64,000 bases of DNA, taken from Acanthaster planci (Eukaryota > Echinodermata > Asteroidea > Valvatida > Acanthasteridae). Position numbers and translations under genes: made by a program. The stretch is from contig NW_019091419.1 of the NCBI RefSeq assembly GCF_001949145.1, positions 1,373,664 to 1,437,663 on the forward strand. Direction: 5' to 3'. Below, piece after piece: positions 25,331 to 37,370 of this stretch (positions within the stretch are counted from its first letter, which is position 1; every line of letters starts with the position of its first letter). The notes under the pieces were generated by a model, which saw nothing but the letters and a program-made list of their open reading frames with translations, did no database searches and was not told where the DNA came from.

Positions 25331-28300
25331 GTAAGCAATCAGACTACTCTCATTTTTACTAATAGTCATTCATCACAGTGTAAGTACTTTGGGTGCCAGA
25401 CCGCCGTGGGTAGGTATCGCATTTTGCATTGGATGAGTGTAAAATACATGGTAGCCAAATTTTGGAGAACTGGTAACCTTGCAACGATGTTGAATTGGTA
25501 AGCATTTTTCTCAGTAAAAAAGTTGGTGTGAATGTGTGTTGGGATGTGGCTTCTGTAAGCTCAGTTTCGCTAAGCGAGTAAATGTCTTCAGTAGTGTCGC
25601 CAAATGACTACCCCTTTGTTTCAATACCAATTCCACTCACATCGAATTGCGAATTTCAAATAGAAAAAATGACTTCACAATCTTGGAGTAAAAAGTTTCA
25701 CCCAGTGCAGTGTGGAATTTACCAAAGGATACTTTATACACGTTACCAAACGCATCACATAACACTGTCATATGCTTTTCTGCTTATCCCGCCCATGCCA
25801 CGGCATAATAGTGCTGTGATTTTGTAACCGTGTCTCCTAGATGCAAGACATACTCATCAACAGTGAACATACAATTTCTTTTATTAGACTGCTATTTTTG
25901 CTTTAATATCTGTGTCGATGTTTTGCTGTAATAAGCACTGTGGTATCAGCATTGTGGATCGAAAAAGTGATTTTATTTTGTACATGTAGATTTCTTTTGA
26001 TTTTGTCTGGTGAATCTGTAATATTTACATTGTGTGTGTTGGTAGTGACCTCTTGTGCACATTTGTGTTGAAAACAAAATACCAACATCTGCCTTTCAGA
26101 GTAATTGCAGATTTTTGCAATTACATGTATACAGACAGTGTGTCCTTTTTCAACTAAAAAGACAGACAGTTTAGGTTGAGTTCTGATTCTAATGACGAAA
26201 AATCTGAGGCTTTTTTGTGCGTTGTGAAAAACTAATCCCGATATCCTGCCAACAAAATTAGAATCCTCAACCCTAAAATACCCTAAAATCATGCCCTTTC
26301 TGTGCAAAGTGTGCATACAACACGGCACTTCAAATCGGAGTAATATGTACGAAAGTTGTAAAAGCGCACTTTTGGAGTACTAACCTTGAGCGGGTACTTC
26401 ATGTTTGACCTTTTGCGAGCGTAATGTCACCCCAGTAATGGCTTCTACATGAACATGCAGTAGTAGTTGACAGATTAGCACACATCTATGCAATCTTAGA
26501 CTTTCCCCAGTCTTCCCCCAAAACACATTAGTCCTCGCTTCCTTCTATCTCTGTTTTAATAGTTGTACATAACTGTAGTAAACTGATACTTTATTTCATA
26601 CATGTAGTTGAGTTTGGTTTGACTATGCAAGTCAAATTAGGAAATGCATTCATGCATATTGACATTTGACAACAAACAAAGTTTATTTTGGGGGTCATGT
26701 ACATGTGTAAGATAACAGTGCAATACAGAGTTTACTGACAGGGATAGGGACATTGACATTGTGGAAAGGACCTGAAGGTCATCTGAAATGGGCGTGGCTG
26801 TTGTCTCTTTGATGATGCGTCAATGAGACGCTAACCCAAAGGAAGGGCTTCCTGTACTTGCATCCGACATTATCAACTAGGAATATCATGCATCTTCCAT
26901 CTTGGAATCCAAGAAGATTGGCCCCGAGTTCAGCTGCGGACGATTGAGAATTCTGCCCTGGGTATGAGGTTGAACCAAACATGGTGTGATTAGCTCATGC
27001 TGCAATGGAAGGGCACTCGTCTTTGTTACTGGTCATATAGCTACTGTATTTGCATAGTGTTTTTTTTCACCAGTGAGACCTTGATTTCAGGGTTTTTAAT
27101 CCAAGAAGTTTAGTTGTATTTCTAGGCAGTTCTCTTAAATCTCAGCTACTCAGTTGACAATGACCAAAATACACAATCGTCACACGAAAGACACTAATTT
27201 CCATGCCAGACACACAGGAAACAGTTGTCTGGGTGTCACATCATTGATGTCTTTTTCTGTTTTTGCATGCCATTTTTGCATCATACATGTACATGTACTG
27301 CTGTTTGGTGTTTCATTTTACTGTTTTGATTTTGCTTGTCTGTGGCTTGTCTGTGAGTGCAATAGTCTCATAAGCACAGGAAAACTCTCCACAATGTAAA
27401 CTTCTTTTCTTGCCTGCTAATCATTAGTTGAACCACACAGTGTCGTATTTGTTGTGCATGGAAACATGCACCCTACCTGTGCCACTTGCTGGTGCAGCCA
27501 ACGAAATGAAAACTTTTGCAATGTCTTTAACCTAGCCCACAAATCTCAACTGGAATAATCCAGGGGAAAAAAACACATTTCAAGCTTTCCAGTGACAGTG
27601 AAAGAATGCAGAATGAAGGTTTCCAGTAAATGGGAAACGCTGTTCTCATGATATAGATATTTGTGTGTGAATTTGGTATTATATGATGATGTATTTTTTT
27701 GTGGAGAGGTTTTCTGTGTGGAGAGTGGTGAAGTGGTCACAATGTACCTGTGCGCTGTTTCCGTATTCATACATATGCTGTGATCAACTGACCCACTGTA
27801 CTGATTATGCATTTGATGCTTATTCGTGGACATCTTTATATTAACATATTTATTAACAATGATTCTTTTCCATTTTAAAGGAGGTTCCAGAAACCCCTAC
27901 TCCCCGCAGAATTTTTCCTTTCAAATATTTCCCGACTGCTTCAATGTGTATTTTGCACTGTGCTGGAAACAAACAGTTCAGCAGCATATTTAACAATAAA
28001 AGAAATCATTCATTGACTCATTCTAATCAAAAACTAACTGTATTCTCTGTGAAATGTTTTTAAAAATGGGAAGGAAAAGCTCTTCATATCCACGAATAGC
28101 AATCCTTGATTTCGTTAATTATTGCTAATCATTCCATGATCATTTCCACAGCACCATGGTAATTTGTCATTGCTTTATGTGCTTGCTTGACTTTCTTCCT
28201 GTCCATTTTCCTAAGTTTAAAGGTTGGTTCATTCTCTGTGAGAAAAGGCCAAAAAATTTGTGACAGTGTGACAAGTATTTGTACGGCGAGTTTGCAAAAG

Positions 28301-28539
28301 TGGAAGACAGTTGAACCTTGTGGCATAATTTTTTGCCGCAATTTCTTCCTGATAAAGTTTAATAGCAGTAGCTCACATTGAGTATGAACCAGCTTTTCTT
28401 AAGGGAAAAAATTGGCATTTGGTTAAAGATGATAGCAATTCTTGACCCATCTCCTCACTGGCCACTTTGCCTCTCTCCTCCAGGGCACTGACATGTATTC
28501 ATTGCGTCATCAGAGAGAGCAATATAGGGCTTTAAAACT

Positions 28540-28800
28540 AGGGCCCAATTTCATGGCACTGCTATGAGCAAATGATTTTGTGCTAACAGAGAGTAAGCAG
28601 GGCAGAAGGCACTCTTACCGCAGAGGAAACAATTTGCTAGGATTCGCTTTGCTCTTTGCTATGAATCTCTGAGCGCCCATGTGTAAGGATGACCATGCCA
28701 AGCACCGCCACAGAATACTTTTCACAGTTAGCAAAATTTTATGCTATAGCAAGCACGACTTTTCTGCTGGCTGTTAAGCGATGCCATGAAATTGGGCCCT
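28540..28800. mobile_element. MITE, second copy of the gggcccaatttcatggc family
   Basis: 261 bp. The left end is agggcccaatttcatggcac and the right end is its near-perfect inverse, closing with ccatgaaattgggccct. The interior ttttatgctatagcaagc matches the copy at 14.7 kb. It lies in the syntaxin intron before terminal exon A. No obvious target-site duplication was found. Confidence 0.85.
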
Positions 28801-29969
28801 GCTTGTGAAGGGAAGGTTGAGGGTCCCGTTAGTAGTGTTAGCTGCACAGACGAAGCGACTCGTTTTGAGTGACCTGCATTGCTGGCCGTAGAGAGCAAAA
28901 GGGTCCATTCATTAATACCAGCAGTTCTCCAGAAGCGTTAATTACGATTATTGATTGCCAATGATTCTGTTTGGAGATGCAGGCCAGAGAGTGTATTGAT
29001 GCTGGTAATGACAATATAGGAGGGCTTCCATCCGCTTTCATTTAATTCGACATTTGTAATCCAATTGCACAAAGTGGATCTGCCAATCCCAGTTTCGAGT
29101 TGCAAGCTCTTGAAGACAAAGTGCGTTTTGATTCAATCACTTGAAGAGTTGCCATGGTGTTCAGCACCATCGTGTGCTTATTTGGCAGGCTGATAGATTA
29201 GAAGCAATTCATAATACCAAGCGCCACCAAGAGGTTGCCACAGAGAGGCCAGGTTTCAAGTTTAGCATCGACTGAAACATGGCCGCCTTGCCGCTCATTG
29301 CATTTGAGCATGTGCCAGAAGACACTTGGGGAAATATTTGATAGGTTGGGCCATTCCATGCAATGGAAAGAAGAAATCGTTAATACAAACTGCCACTCAA
29401 ACTAAACTTACAAGTCTTCTCCCCTGACGAATAAACAGTGGAAACGATTCAAGTTCCCCACGCATAGAATTTGGCCATTTCCCAAAAGGAACTGTGAACA
29501 ATGGCCCTCCCCTCTTAACCTCACTGTATTGTGAATCACCTGTATTGTAATGCTTTTTTTGCTTATGAACACCCTGCCAAACGGTGACCTCAAAGGGCTG
29601 TGGACAGAAATTCCATCATTAATTCTTGATATTGAAATTCTGCCATGATTGAGTCGGCCTTCAATACACTCGTGGCTTGCATTCGCCAAAACACTGCTTT
29701 TGCCTGCATTTTCACATCTCATTCAAACCAGGGTGGCTCTAACGGGTGTTTTTCTTTTCTTTTCTTTTTTTTTTCCATCTTCTCTCACACCCATTGCTCC
29801 GCCTCCTTGTGTGTGCAAACCTCTTCTCGGCATTTTGGTTTGACATTTTGGCTTTTATTTTGGTTAACTTCACCTCCATTTTGTGTTGTGATGATTTGCC
29901 GTGACATTGCTGCTGTTACAATCCTTGCTGCACCGCTATTCTGCGTAAAATGTCCGCCATACCTTGCCA

Positions 29970-30340
29970 CGCCCTCTTCAACCGCTTGTTGGCACGCCAC
30001 TCCGTTTTTTGTTTTGAACAACTGTTTCTGTCTGTTCCCCAATGCCCACTCCCTGCCCTCCCTGAAACATTCCCACCCTCTGCCACACCCCATTCCTTGC
30101 CATATCCAATACATCGCCAACCCCACCCGTGTTTGACCACACCCATCCTTGCTTCACCACCCCTTTTACTCTTCCATACCTTGCCTCCATTGTACCTCAT
30201 GCTCCTGTCCTCGCCCACCCTTCTTCCCTGTTGGACCATACCCTGCCCCACCAAAATGTCACTCCCAACCTGCTCCTGTGCTCCATTCTCCCTTGCTCTT
30301 GTGCTTGCTGCCTCCTCCCTGGTCTGCCTGAATGAAAACC
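29970..30340 (+). promoter_or_regulatory. Pyrimidine-rich block upstream of syntaxin terminal exon A
   Basis: About 370 bp dominated by C and T on the + strand, with degenerate repeats of the type ccttgccacgccc and ccacacccatccttgc. It ends directly at the acceptor of terminal exon A (30346). Pyrimidine tracts bind splicing regulators such as PTB, so a role in choosing this exon is plausible but inferred. Confidence 0.3.
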
Positions 30341-30346
30341 CTACAG

Positions 30347-30430
30347 AAAAAGATCTGTATCATGGTGTGCTGTGGGGTCCTGCTGACGATCATAGTCATT
30401 GTCATTATCTCGTCGGTTGCTCCGTCGTGA
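30347..30430 (+). CDS. STX1: Syntaxin alternative terminal exon A (dicysteine membrane anchor)
   Basis: The acceptor is ccctacag. The coding part is 27 codons plus TGA (30428-30430). It starts KKICIMVCC, continues with an uninterrupted Ile/Val/Leu stretch and ends SSVAPS. The two lysines extend the basic patch of the preceding exon, and the Cys-Cys pair lies at tail positions 8-9, the same place as the palmitoylated pair in rat syntaxin-1A (KKIMIIICC). It splices in phase 0 to 25330 across a 5016-bp intron. A pyrimidine-rich block lies upstream. A possible AATAAA is at 31387-31392, about 960 bases past the stop. Confidence 0.9.
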   Translation, partial: KKICIMVCCGVLLTIIVIVIISSVAPS

Positions 30431-31562
30431 TACTGCTTCCCACCACATGAGGGCGCACTTCTCCATCTGACCACCTCCTCTCTTTCCATCTTGTGGGACC
30501 AAGTGGCACCTGCACCATTTCCGAATCAGCTGGACACTGTACCTGTTACTGTGCGGGTCGGTATGGCATGGGGGGGGGACTAGACCATCATTCCATTCCT
30601 TCCCCAGTGGGGGTGGTTGCCGTAACGTCTGTAGAAAAGTTTGTGGAAAATGGTGGCACTGGTTGAGATTTTGAAGGTACAATGTAAAACATGAAGCAAA
30701 GACAAAGAAAACAGGAAAACTTAAGCTAGCAAAATTTGAGGTCAGGAATATTTAACAAGCAAAATGGGAAAGAAAGTAACTATCACATGACTACTTGTAG
30801 CTATTCTGTAAAATGAGACTCTCTTTATGAAACTTACCGTAATATCAGTTTCCACTTGACTTTCTAAATACATGTAGACTAGTATATGATACCATTAGGA
30901 AATGTGAAGACCAAAGGGAAGGGTTGGTGGGGCTGTTTTGCTTTTTTGGGGGGAAGGAAAGGGGGGGTTGAATATGTTCATGTGGATTAGAATGTAAGGA
31001 TCAGTTTCGCTCCACTGTGTCCACTGCACGGACGTTTGCAGGATGCCTCCGTGGTCTTGAATTTTTGGCAGGATCGTCATTCTAGAAGTAGGACTTTGCT
31101 GGGAAAACTGTGACCCACAACCAACTGTATCATCAACTCCTGAGTTGGCTAAACTGTGTAAGGTCATCCAGATTTGGATTCTGAAGCCCCGCCTGGCGTG
31201 TCAATGTAGCGAACTGTCCGGTACCTTTTCTGTGGGTACAGACTGGTGACTCTTTCTCAAGTATAAATACGTCTGGATGTGCATATACATGTATATTGCC
31301 AAGTTTGTGGGAGTCAAACCGACATGCCCTACAAAATGAGGCAGAGGTATCAAAGGAAACATAAAAGGCTGCTTGTAATTCAGAGAAATAAAGTCGTAAA
31401 ACTATTTAGAATTACAAAGTAGAATATTCTACAGATGCTTAAATTGTATTTATGAAGAAATAGTTCTACATACATGTATATTCATCGGATATCCTTCTAA
31501 GCGTGTGTGAGGTTACTGATTTGTCACTTTTTTTTCCTTGTCGATTCTTTCATCCATCTCAG

Positions 31563-31694
31563 AAGAGATCCTGCTCCAGTTTTTTGCTTAAGTACTGGAT
31601 GCGCTGTGAGATTATTTTTAGGTTTTTTATCGTGGAGTTGCTTTGGACATTTTTACCTAAATATATATATATCTGCATAATTTTCAGTGTTTGA
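31563..31694 (+). CDS. Doubtful extra syntaxin terminal exon (non-canonical tail)
   Basis: A strong acceptor-like site (a run of T, then ttctttcatccatctcag) is followed in phase 0 by 43 codons and TGA. The peptide begins KRSCSSFLLKYW, then has FRFFIVELLWTFL and ends YICIIFSV. It is basic at the start and partly hydrophobic, but charged residues (Glu, Arg) interrupt every hydrophobic run, so it is not a normal syntaxin anchor. It could be a fortuitous open frame, or a splice form with an altered tail; a soluble mammalian syntaxin-1 variant (1C) is known. Transcript evidence is absent here. Confidence 0.18.
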   Translation, partial: KRSCSSFLLKYWMRCEIIFRFFIVELLWTFLPKYIYICIIFSV

Positions 31695-33667
31695 TTCTCA
31701 GATATATGAGAGAATCATTTATGATTTATCAGTTGGCCTGAGTTTTGTAAGGATGTGTCATACACGCATGTAGAAAATAGTTTTCAGTGATTGAAATATG
31801 AGTGAATTATAAAAAAAACGAACATTTTGAGGTGAAAAGTTGTAGAATTCACAAACACTACGTGTTTGTTACTGTGTAACCTACATTTACACATGGAAAG
31901 TGTATATTCCATCTTTGTAATCAAAAGTGAAAATACAGTGTAAATTTTACTCAGTAGCTGATTTGTATTTCCACGTAGAGAAACCCCAGGTTTGTTATCA
32001 TTTATGCAAGTGGGGAAGTTTTTGTCTCCCCTCAAAGTGAGCATCAGTGTCGCGTTTAAATGAAGAATTTGATTGTTTGGGATTTCTTATTAGAAAAGTT
32101 TTGTTCTGGCGTGAAGATGTTGAGATGTGTGTATCGATGCTGCCCCCCGTGTTTACCCCATCACCTCATTGATATGGAACAAAGTACTTGTAGGTTGGGC
32201 CTTCTTTTTATGAATGGAAAAAATTTGTATTTGGCCTCGTAAGAATTACTAGGCTGATCTTTGTTTCTCTGGTCACAAAACTTTTGATCGCTAATCAAAT
32301 CGATGACGAATCAAATCATGAACAGCCAGATGCGCAGTGGGTGTTGCGATCTCGTCACTGCAAGACAGTCACAATTCATCTGATGCCAAATCATGTGACC
32401 AGTTCACATGAACCATGGTGAAGGCCTCCTTTTGTTGTCATCGTTCCCAAAACACCTGACTTCACTTGTGGCATGACTAGCTAGACATGTACCTGTAGGC
32501 AAACTGGGCGTGATGTGTGATTACTCTTTGTGATGGACTAGAGTACATCTGTCCACTGGCCCTCTGTTGAACTAGCTGATGTCCAATGAGAACATTTTCG
32601 AGTGCCTCATGACAGTGGAACCCAGTGTCATGGCTATGCTAACCACAGAAATTGGGCTTTTTATGGTCACATCATTCTTGCAAAGAAATCCCCGAAAGCG
32701 CCGAATCTGCAAATCTCATACTCCTCACTGACTCTTGAGATGCACCCACCATCGGCAAGGACTTGTCTGCTGCAGTAAGGCACATCTTCTTTGCTTCTAG
32801 ATTTAGTACAACCAATGGAAATGTCCTAAAGTGTCAGGTACCAGCAAGGACACAAAGCTGCCAAAACCCTGTCAGTTTGTACAACCGAAACACATTTAGA
32901 AGTGTGCCTTCAGAGTGCATACACGCAGAGTACATGTTATTGCTGTTCCTCATGCATATTCACAGTTGAGAGCTGAATCCTTATTTGTCTTGTTTGTCCA
33001 TTTACCATCACCTGCCAACTGCCATTCTCGCTATTTTCGTGCAGGTTTAAAAAAAACAGCACACGAACGCATGTTTTTTTGTGGATGTTGCCTACAGTGA
33101 TAGTTTACATGTAGCACATCTGCATACACGTTTCATAGCAATCTTTGACCAATCACTTTGGGCTAGTACACACAACTGAGCATGGGCCTTTTCCATCTTA
33201 CATTTTTCCTTCTGGGATGGATAATCAATGTTGGCTCCCTTAGGTGCGGGAAGTTAACCAACTGGTTCCAAAGGGCAAAGTTCACTGTTAGCGTGGAGCG
33301 TGATTTGACAATCTGCATGATTACCTGATCGTGCTGTGTGATTGGCAGATCCTGTTGTAAATCTCCAACTTTACTTTCCTTAAAAAACAAAAGAAAACAA
33401 AACAATCTTCCACATCCGCAAATTAGAAAAGGCTGATGGCTGCTCACAGAATTTTTGACAAAGCATGGAATAAAATCTGCTGATCTCGCAGAGCTTGATC
33501 GTTGACACAGATCAACCCATCACGTCAGCATGAGTATTGCTCACCGAACCCTATTCGACCTCAAGGCTACACGTAGGAGTAAGTTTGATCCAAAAAACAT
33601 CTCAACCAAACTGTGACACACATTCCTCAAGCACACGTTGCTGCATCGTGGGAGAGCTATTTGCATA

Positions 33668-33928
33668 TGGGTAATTCCAGAAATTAGGGTTACAAAAGTG
33701 GGACATTTTTGTGTCCCTGTTACATCTGACCTTTGTTATTTGACAGGGAAATATCACCAGCATTGATTTCTAACTATTAGTATTTGGTAGCTTGGTAGGT
33801 AAATTTCCATGAATTCATCACTCTTGGAAATTAGAAAGTCTGTTCTGAACTGAAAAAATCCTATGTTACATGTAGATGTGACAGGGGCACAGGAAAAAAA
33901 ACGGACCCCTAATATCTGGAATTACCCA
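33668..33928. mobile_element. MITE with TA target-site duplication
   Basis: 261 bp with ends tgggtaattccagaaattag and, inverted, tgggtaattccagatattag. Similarity of the arms continues for about 60 bp with mismatches. TA flanks both sides (33666-33667 and 33929-33930). Non-coding, in the syntaxin gene between terminal exons A and B. Confidence 0.85.
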
Positions 33929-36900
33929 TATCTTGTAAGTCGTACACTGTGAAATTGGAGTCAGGACTGAGCCAGTTTTTTTACTCCCATCAGCACATGC
34001 TTAATATGAGACTATTCAGGAACAGCTGCATGCGGGCGAGTCTGTCCTCTCAGCACAGCCCCATGCTGACTCATGTGAGCGCTTTATTCCCGATAGACCT
34101 TAGCTTTGTGAAATACCGAAGTGGCCCATATCATACAGAAGAGGATGGGGTAATCTTCCCATGCCACTGTGTAAACTGATAAATACGCACACCTGTGTAA
34201 AGTGAACGGTACAAAGCCGTCACGGTGTCAGAAATCTTTGGGTACGGAGTACTCTAAAACCATTCCGGATAACATTTTGTGAGAAAATACAATGTCTTAG
34301 TTTGGGAAAAAAAGGGCCTGTTTAGTTCCATCAGATACGAGCGTGCAATATAAAGCCAACGACAGTTGCTGGGGGTGGGTCAAGGACACGCCTTCCTCAA
34401 AATCTGCCCTCAGATTATGCATGGCTGTAGTGAAAAAACTTGCTGGCAGATGTTTCATGAAAGTTAAAGCAGGGAAAAGACCCAAAAAAAAGGACAGAAG
34501 ACTGGTATCAGTCCAATCCTAATTTGCCATTACTTTTTGTGTGTGTGCTAGAGGCACGTTTTATTCTTAGTATGGTTGCATGAAGAGCGATTGAAGATTA
34601 AAAAGAATTTGTACATATTATAAGCATTTATTGTCAATACAACTTACAGTATGTAATCATTGATATTTATATATATATATTCAACCTTTTTACATGTAAG
34701 GTGTCAGTGCCGTTTACGTTTTGGAAGTTTTAGCAGTAGTTGAGCCTGGTACAGCGTAAGCTCGATTGAGATAGGGGTTCAGAGTTTTTGTAAAAACCTG
34801 TCATTTTTAAAGAACAAAGTTCCAGCAGTTGTTTCCATTTTTGTCTTACAGTGTAGTGTGTGCATGAAATTACAAAGTTTCCTTTTTCTTTTTAGTTTGT
34901 TACCAAAGAGACACACTTTCCTGCGGGAATGTTTTGCGAAAGTTTCTGGAATTCTTCAGTCTTGTTTGGAAACAGTCAAGTCATTTTAGCCAATAGAGGG
35001 GGCTGTTTGATTCTGTGATTCTCTCTCTTAATTCCCTCCCCCAATAAAAAGAGGGAAGAATTTATTTTATCAGGAAAATCAAATAAAGGTTTAATGATAA
35101 ACTCTAAAACTCTGGTCTTCTACATGAAATCAGAGTTTTAGAATTGAAAACCGAAGCTGAGCCAAACTGACCTTTCTTTTATTTGTTGTTCACATCGCTG
35201 TAAAAAATACATTCCACATTTATCCTATTTGGCATCCATTTATTCCCATCTGTGGTCGCGAACCATTATAAAAATACTGTTTTTCTTTTGTCAAAATATA
35301 AATACATACATGTTTTATCAGTGTTCAAATGTTGTATACTGTTTGTATATTGGAGTATTCATGTACTTCACTGTAGCCTAGCAGGAGAAAAAAAGAAATA
35401 GACGAAGTCGTTAACGATGTCTTATTTAAATCTTCTTGTACATGTAGAGAGTAGTCTGAAGCTATCAGCAAATTTGCCCTGCTTGTTCCCAAGGCATTGT
35501 AGAATATTCAGTGGAACCATATTTCTCTGAAATAAAATATTAAGTACTCTACCCAGATGCTGTCGGCTATATTATTTGATCTGATTTCGGCAGACAAAAT
35601 ATTTTAGTTTCTTTTGCCTCTTGTTAGTTAAGGTCTGTGTATCACTTTGTGATGTATTGCTTAGATTTCCATTGCATTAAGCTAAGTTAATCACAAAGTT
35701 TTCTATAGACGTGTATGTTGTCCTCAATATGTTTTCTACTGTCAACACAGCAATGGGTACCATGCCATTACTGTGGCTTCGGTCAGAGTGGCGAAGCTAC
35801 ATCCAAACGTATATGTGGCTGAAGGCAGCACATATGCCTGCGGGAAGGGACTTCAGCTGTGAATTAGTGGCTCCCCATAGGTGCATGTACTTTACCTAGC
35901 TGCCGCCAGTTCCTTCCGAGGCAGCCAGCATCCTCCGACTCGGATTGTCCTGAAATCTCTACCATCATTTTGATTTCTCTCACATTGCAGACTTCCGTTT
36001 ACATGTCAGCAGGGTTCTCCCCAGGAATTTTCAGAGGTGTGGGGAATTTTTGTGTTAGCGCAATGACAAATTTGCGAAGCGGTGGCATAGGGTTGAACTT
36101 CAGATGCTTTTGGGTGCATTCTAGAGCATTTCCTGAGCATTTCGCTCGTAATTGCACATTAAAGATTTAAAAATAACTAAGTTCTTTATTTTCACTATGT
36201 TTTACAAATATGTTTACATTGATTTTGAATTGACCAATCTCTTGATAGGCAGGTGTTGCAAAGTTCTATTTTTCAAATTTCTTCTGACAGTGTTATTGCC
36301 TCCTCAAAAGTGATCTGTCTTTTAAGTCATTTTCGTTTGCTCTAGTATTTAAAGCAAAACAAAATTAATGTTAACGTAGAATATTCAGCAATTTTCAATT
36401 TCCTTAGTGCACTGACATACATTACACTGCTAGGGCCTACATGTACATCTAGCATTGCTGATGCATGAGCATCAAGTGTTTTGTTTCAATTTCTTTGTAA
36501 GTTTAACAGAATTTATAAACATATTCGTAGATTTTATTAAATTAACTACCAGTACTGTTCCAGTCAATCCCAATTATGAATGAACGTTGGGAATTATTGG
36601 AAAATTTTGAGCACAAAGGGAAACTTCTGCTCAACCATGCTTAAACTTACAGTTAGATGTATGAGGTCCTCCCACTAAAAATAAAGAAATGAATAAAAGC
36701 TTATTGCTCTAAACATTATTTCAATACCCATGATTTCTCAAACTTTTGAAATGTCAGAAAAACAAAGTATGGATGTCAGATATGTCAAGCCTAGATGCAG
36801 GGCATCAAAATTTATTGTGAAGTCTGAAGTTTCCAATTAAACATGTACATGCATGTCATGTACATGTCTAGCCGCACAGTTGCCAAAATCTCTCAAAATT

Positions 36901-37292
36901 TGTTTGAATGTACCTTTTTAAATTGAAATCAAGAGGAGAAAGTCAGAAAGGTTGTCAAAGAGTGTTACATGTTTAATAATCATGTTATTTCTTTTGGAAA
37001 AGCGGTTAGTACTATGAACACATGACAACCAGGGAGAAAATCACAAAAGGCAGTCCGTATCTGCCCGTGTGCAGCCTGCGGCACATGCTAAGCTACCACG
37101 CACAGCTCACTATGTTGACTGGACGCCACGCAAGAAGGGCCTGCCGCCCTTTTTGAAAAGAAATCGATTAGTTTCATCATACACGTAATTTGTTTGGCTT
37201 GTTTGTGTTTGCGATAATGTGTCTTTGCAATTGATATTGTACCCTTCTTTTGCCCCTTCCCCCAACTTTCCATTTCTATTTTGCTGCTGCAG

Positions 37293-37370
37293 AAAATGAT
37301 TGTCATCGGCATTTGCATTGCTGTCCTGGTTGGAATCCTCATCATTATCTTAGTTACCACTCTAACCTGA
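37293..37370 (+). CDS. STX1: Syntaxin alternative terminal exon B (single-cysteine membrane anchor)
   Basis: The acceptor is tattttgctgctgcag. The coding part is 25 codons plus TGA (37368-37370). It starts KMIVIGICI and ends ILVTTLT, with a continuous hydrophobic core. Compared with exons A and C, the second Lys is Met and only one Cys (tail position 8) remains. It is in phase 0 with the shared SNARE exon. No convincing AATAAA was noted close downstream. Confidence 0.88.
   Translation, partial: KMIVIGICIAVLVGILIIILVTTLT

Larger units (their letters stand above)
25331..30346. other. Syntaxin intron before terminal exon A
   Basis: 5016 bp without a supportable exon. It contains the MITE at 28540-28800, a stretch of higher complexity at 28810-29400 and a C/T-rich block at 29970-30340. 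Open frames in the last block exist on both strands because purines and pyrimidines are separated by strand. Confidence 0.6.
30431..37292. other. 3' region of terminal exon A and intron to exon B
   Basis: AT-rich sequence with one TA-flanked MITE (33668-33928), the doubtful exon at 31563-31694 and a short perfect hairpin (ctaaaactctg at 35104 with its inverse at 35131). The first kilobase is probably 3'UTR of exon A. No other gene is seen. Confidence 0.5.

Noticed and set aside
29158-29180. RE1/NRSE-like ttcagcaccat in the syntaxin intron
   Set aside because: Only the left half-site fits; the right half (ggacagcgcc type) is missing, so REST binding is not supported.
29645-30136. 163-codon open frame on the + strand and overlapping 113- and 112-codon frames on the - strand
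   Set aside because: The region is strongly pyrimidine-biased, which keeps several frames open on both strands. No domain or family signature, and it lies in the intron just before a syntaxin exon.
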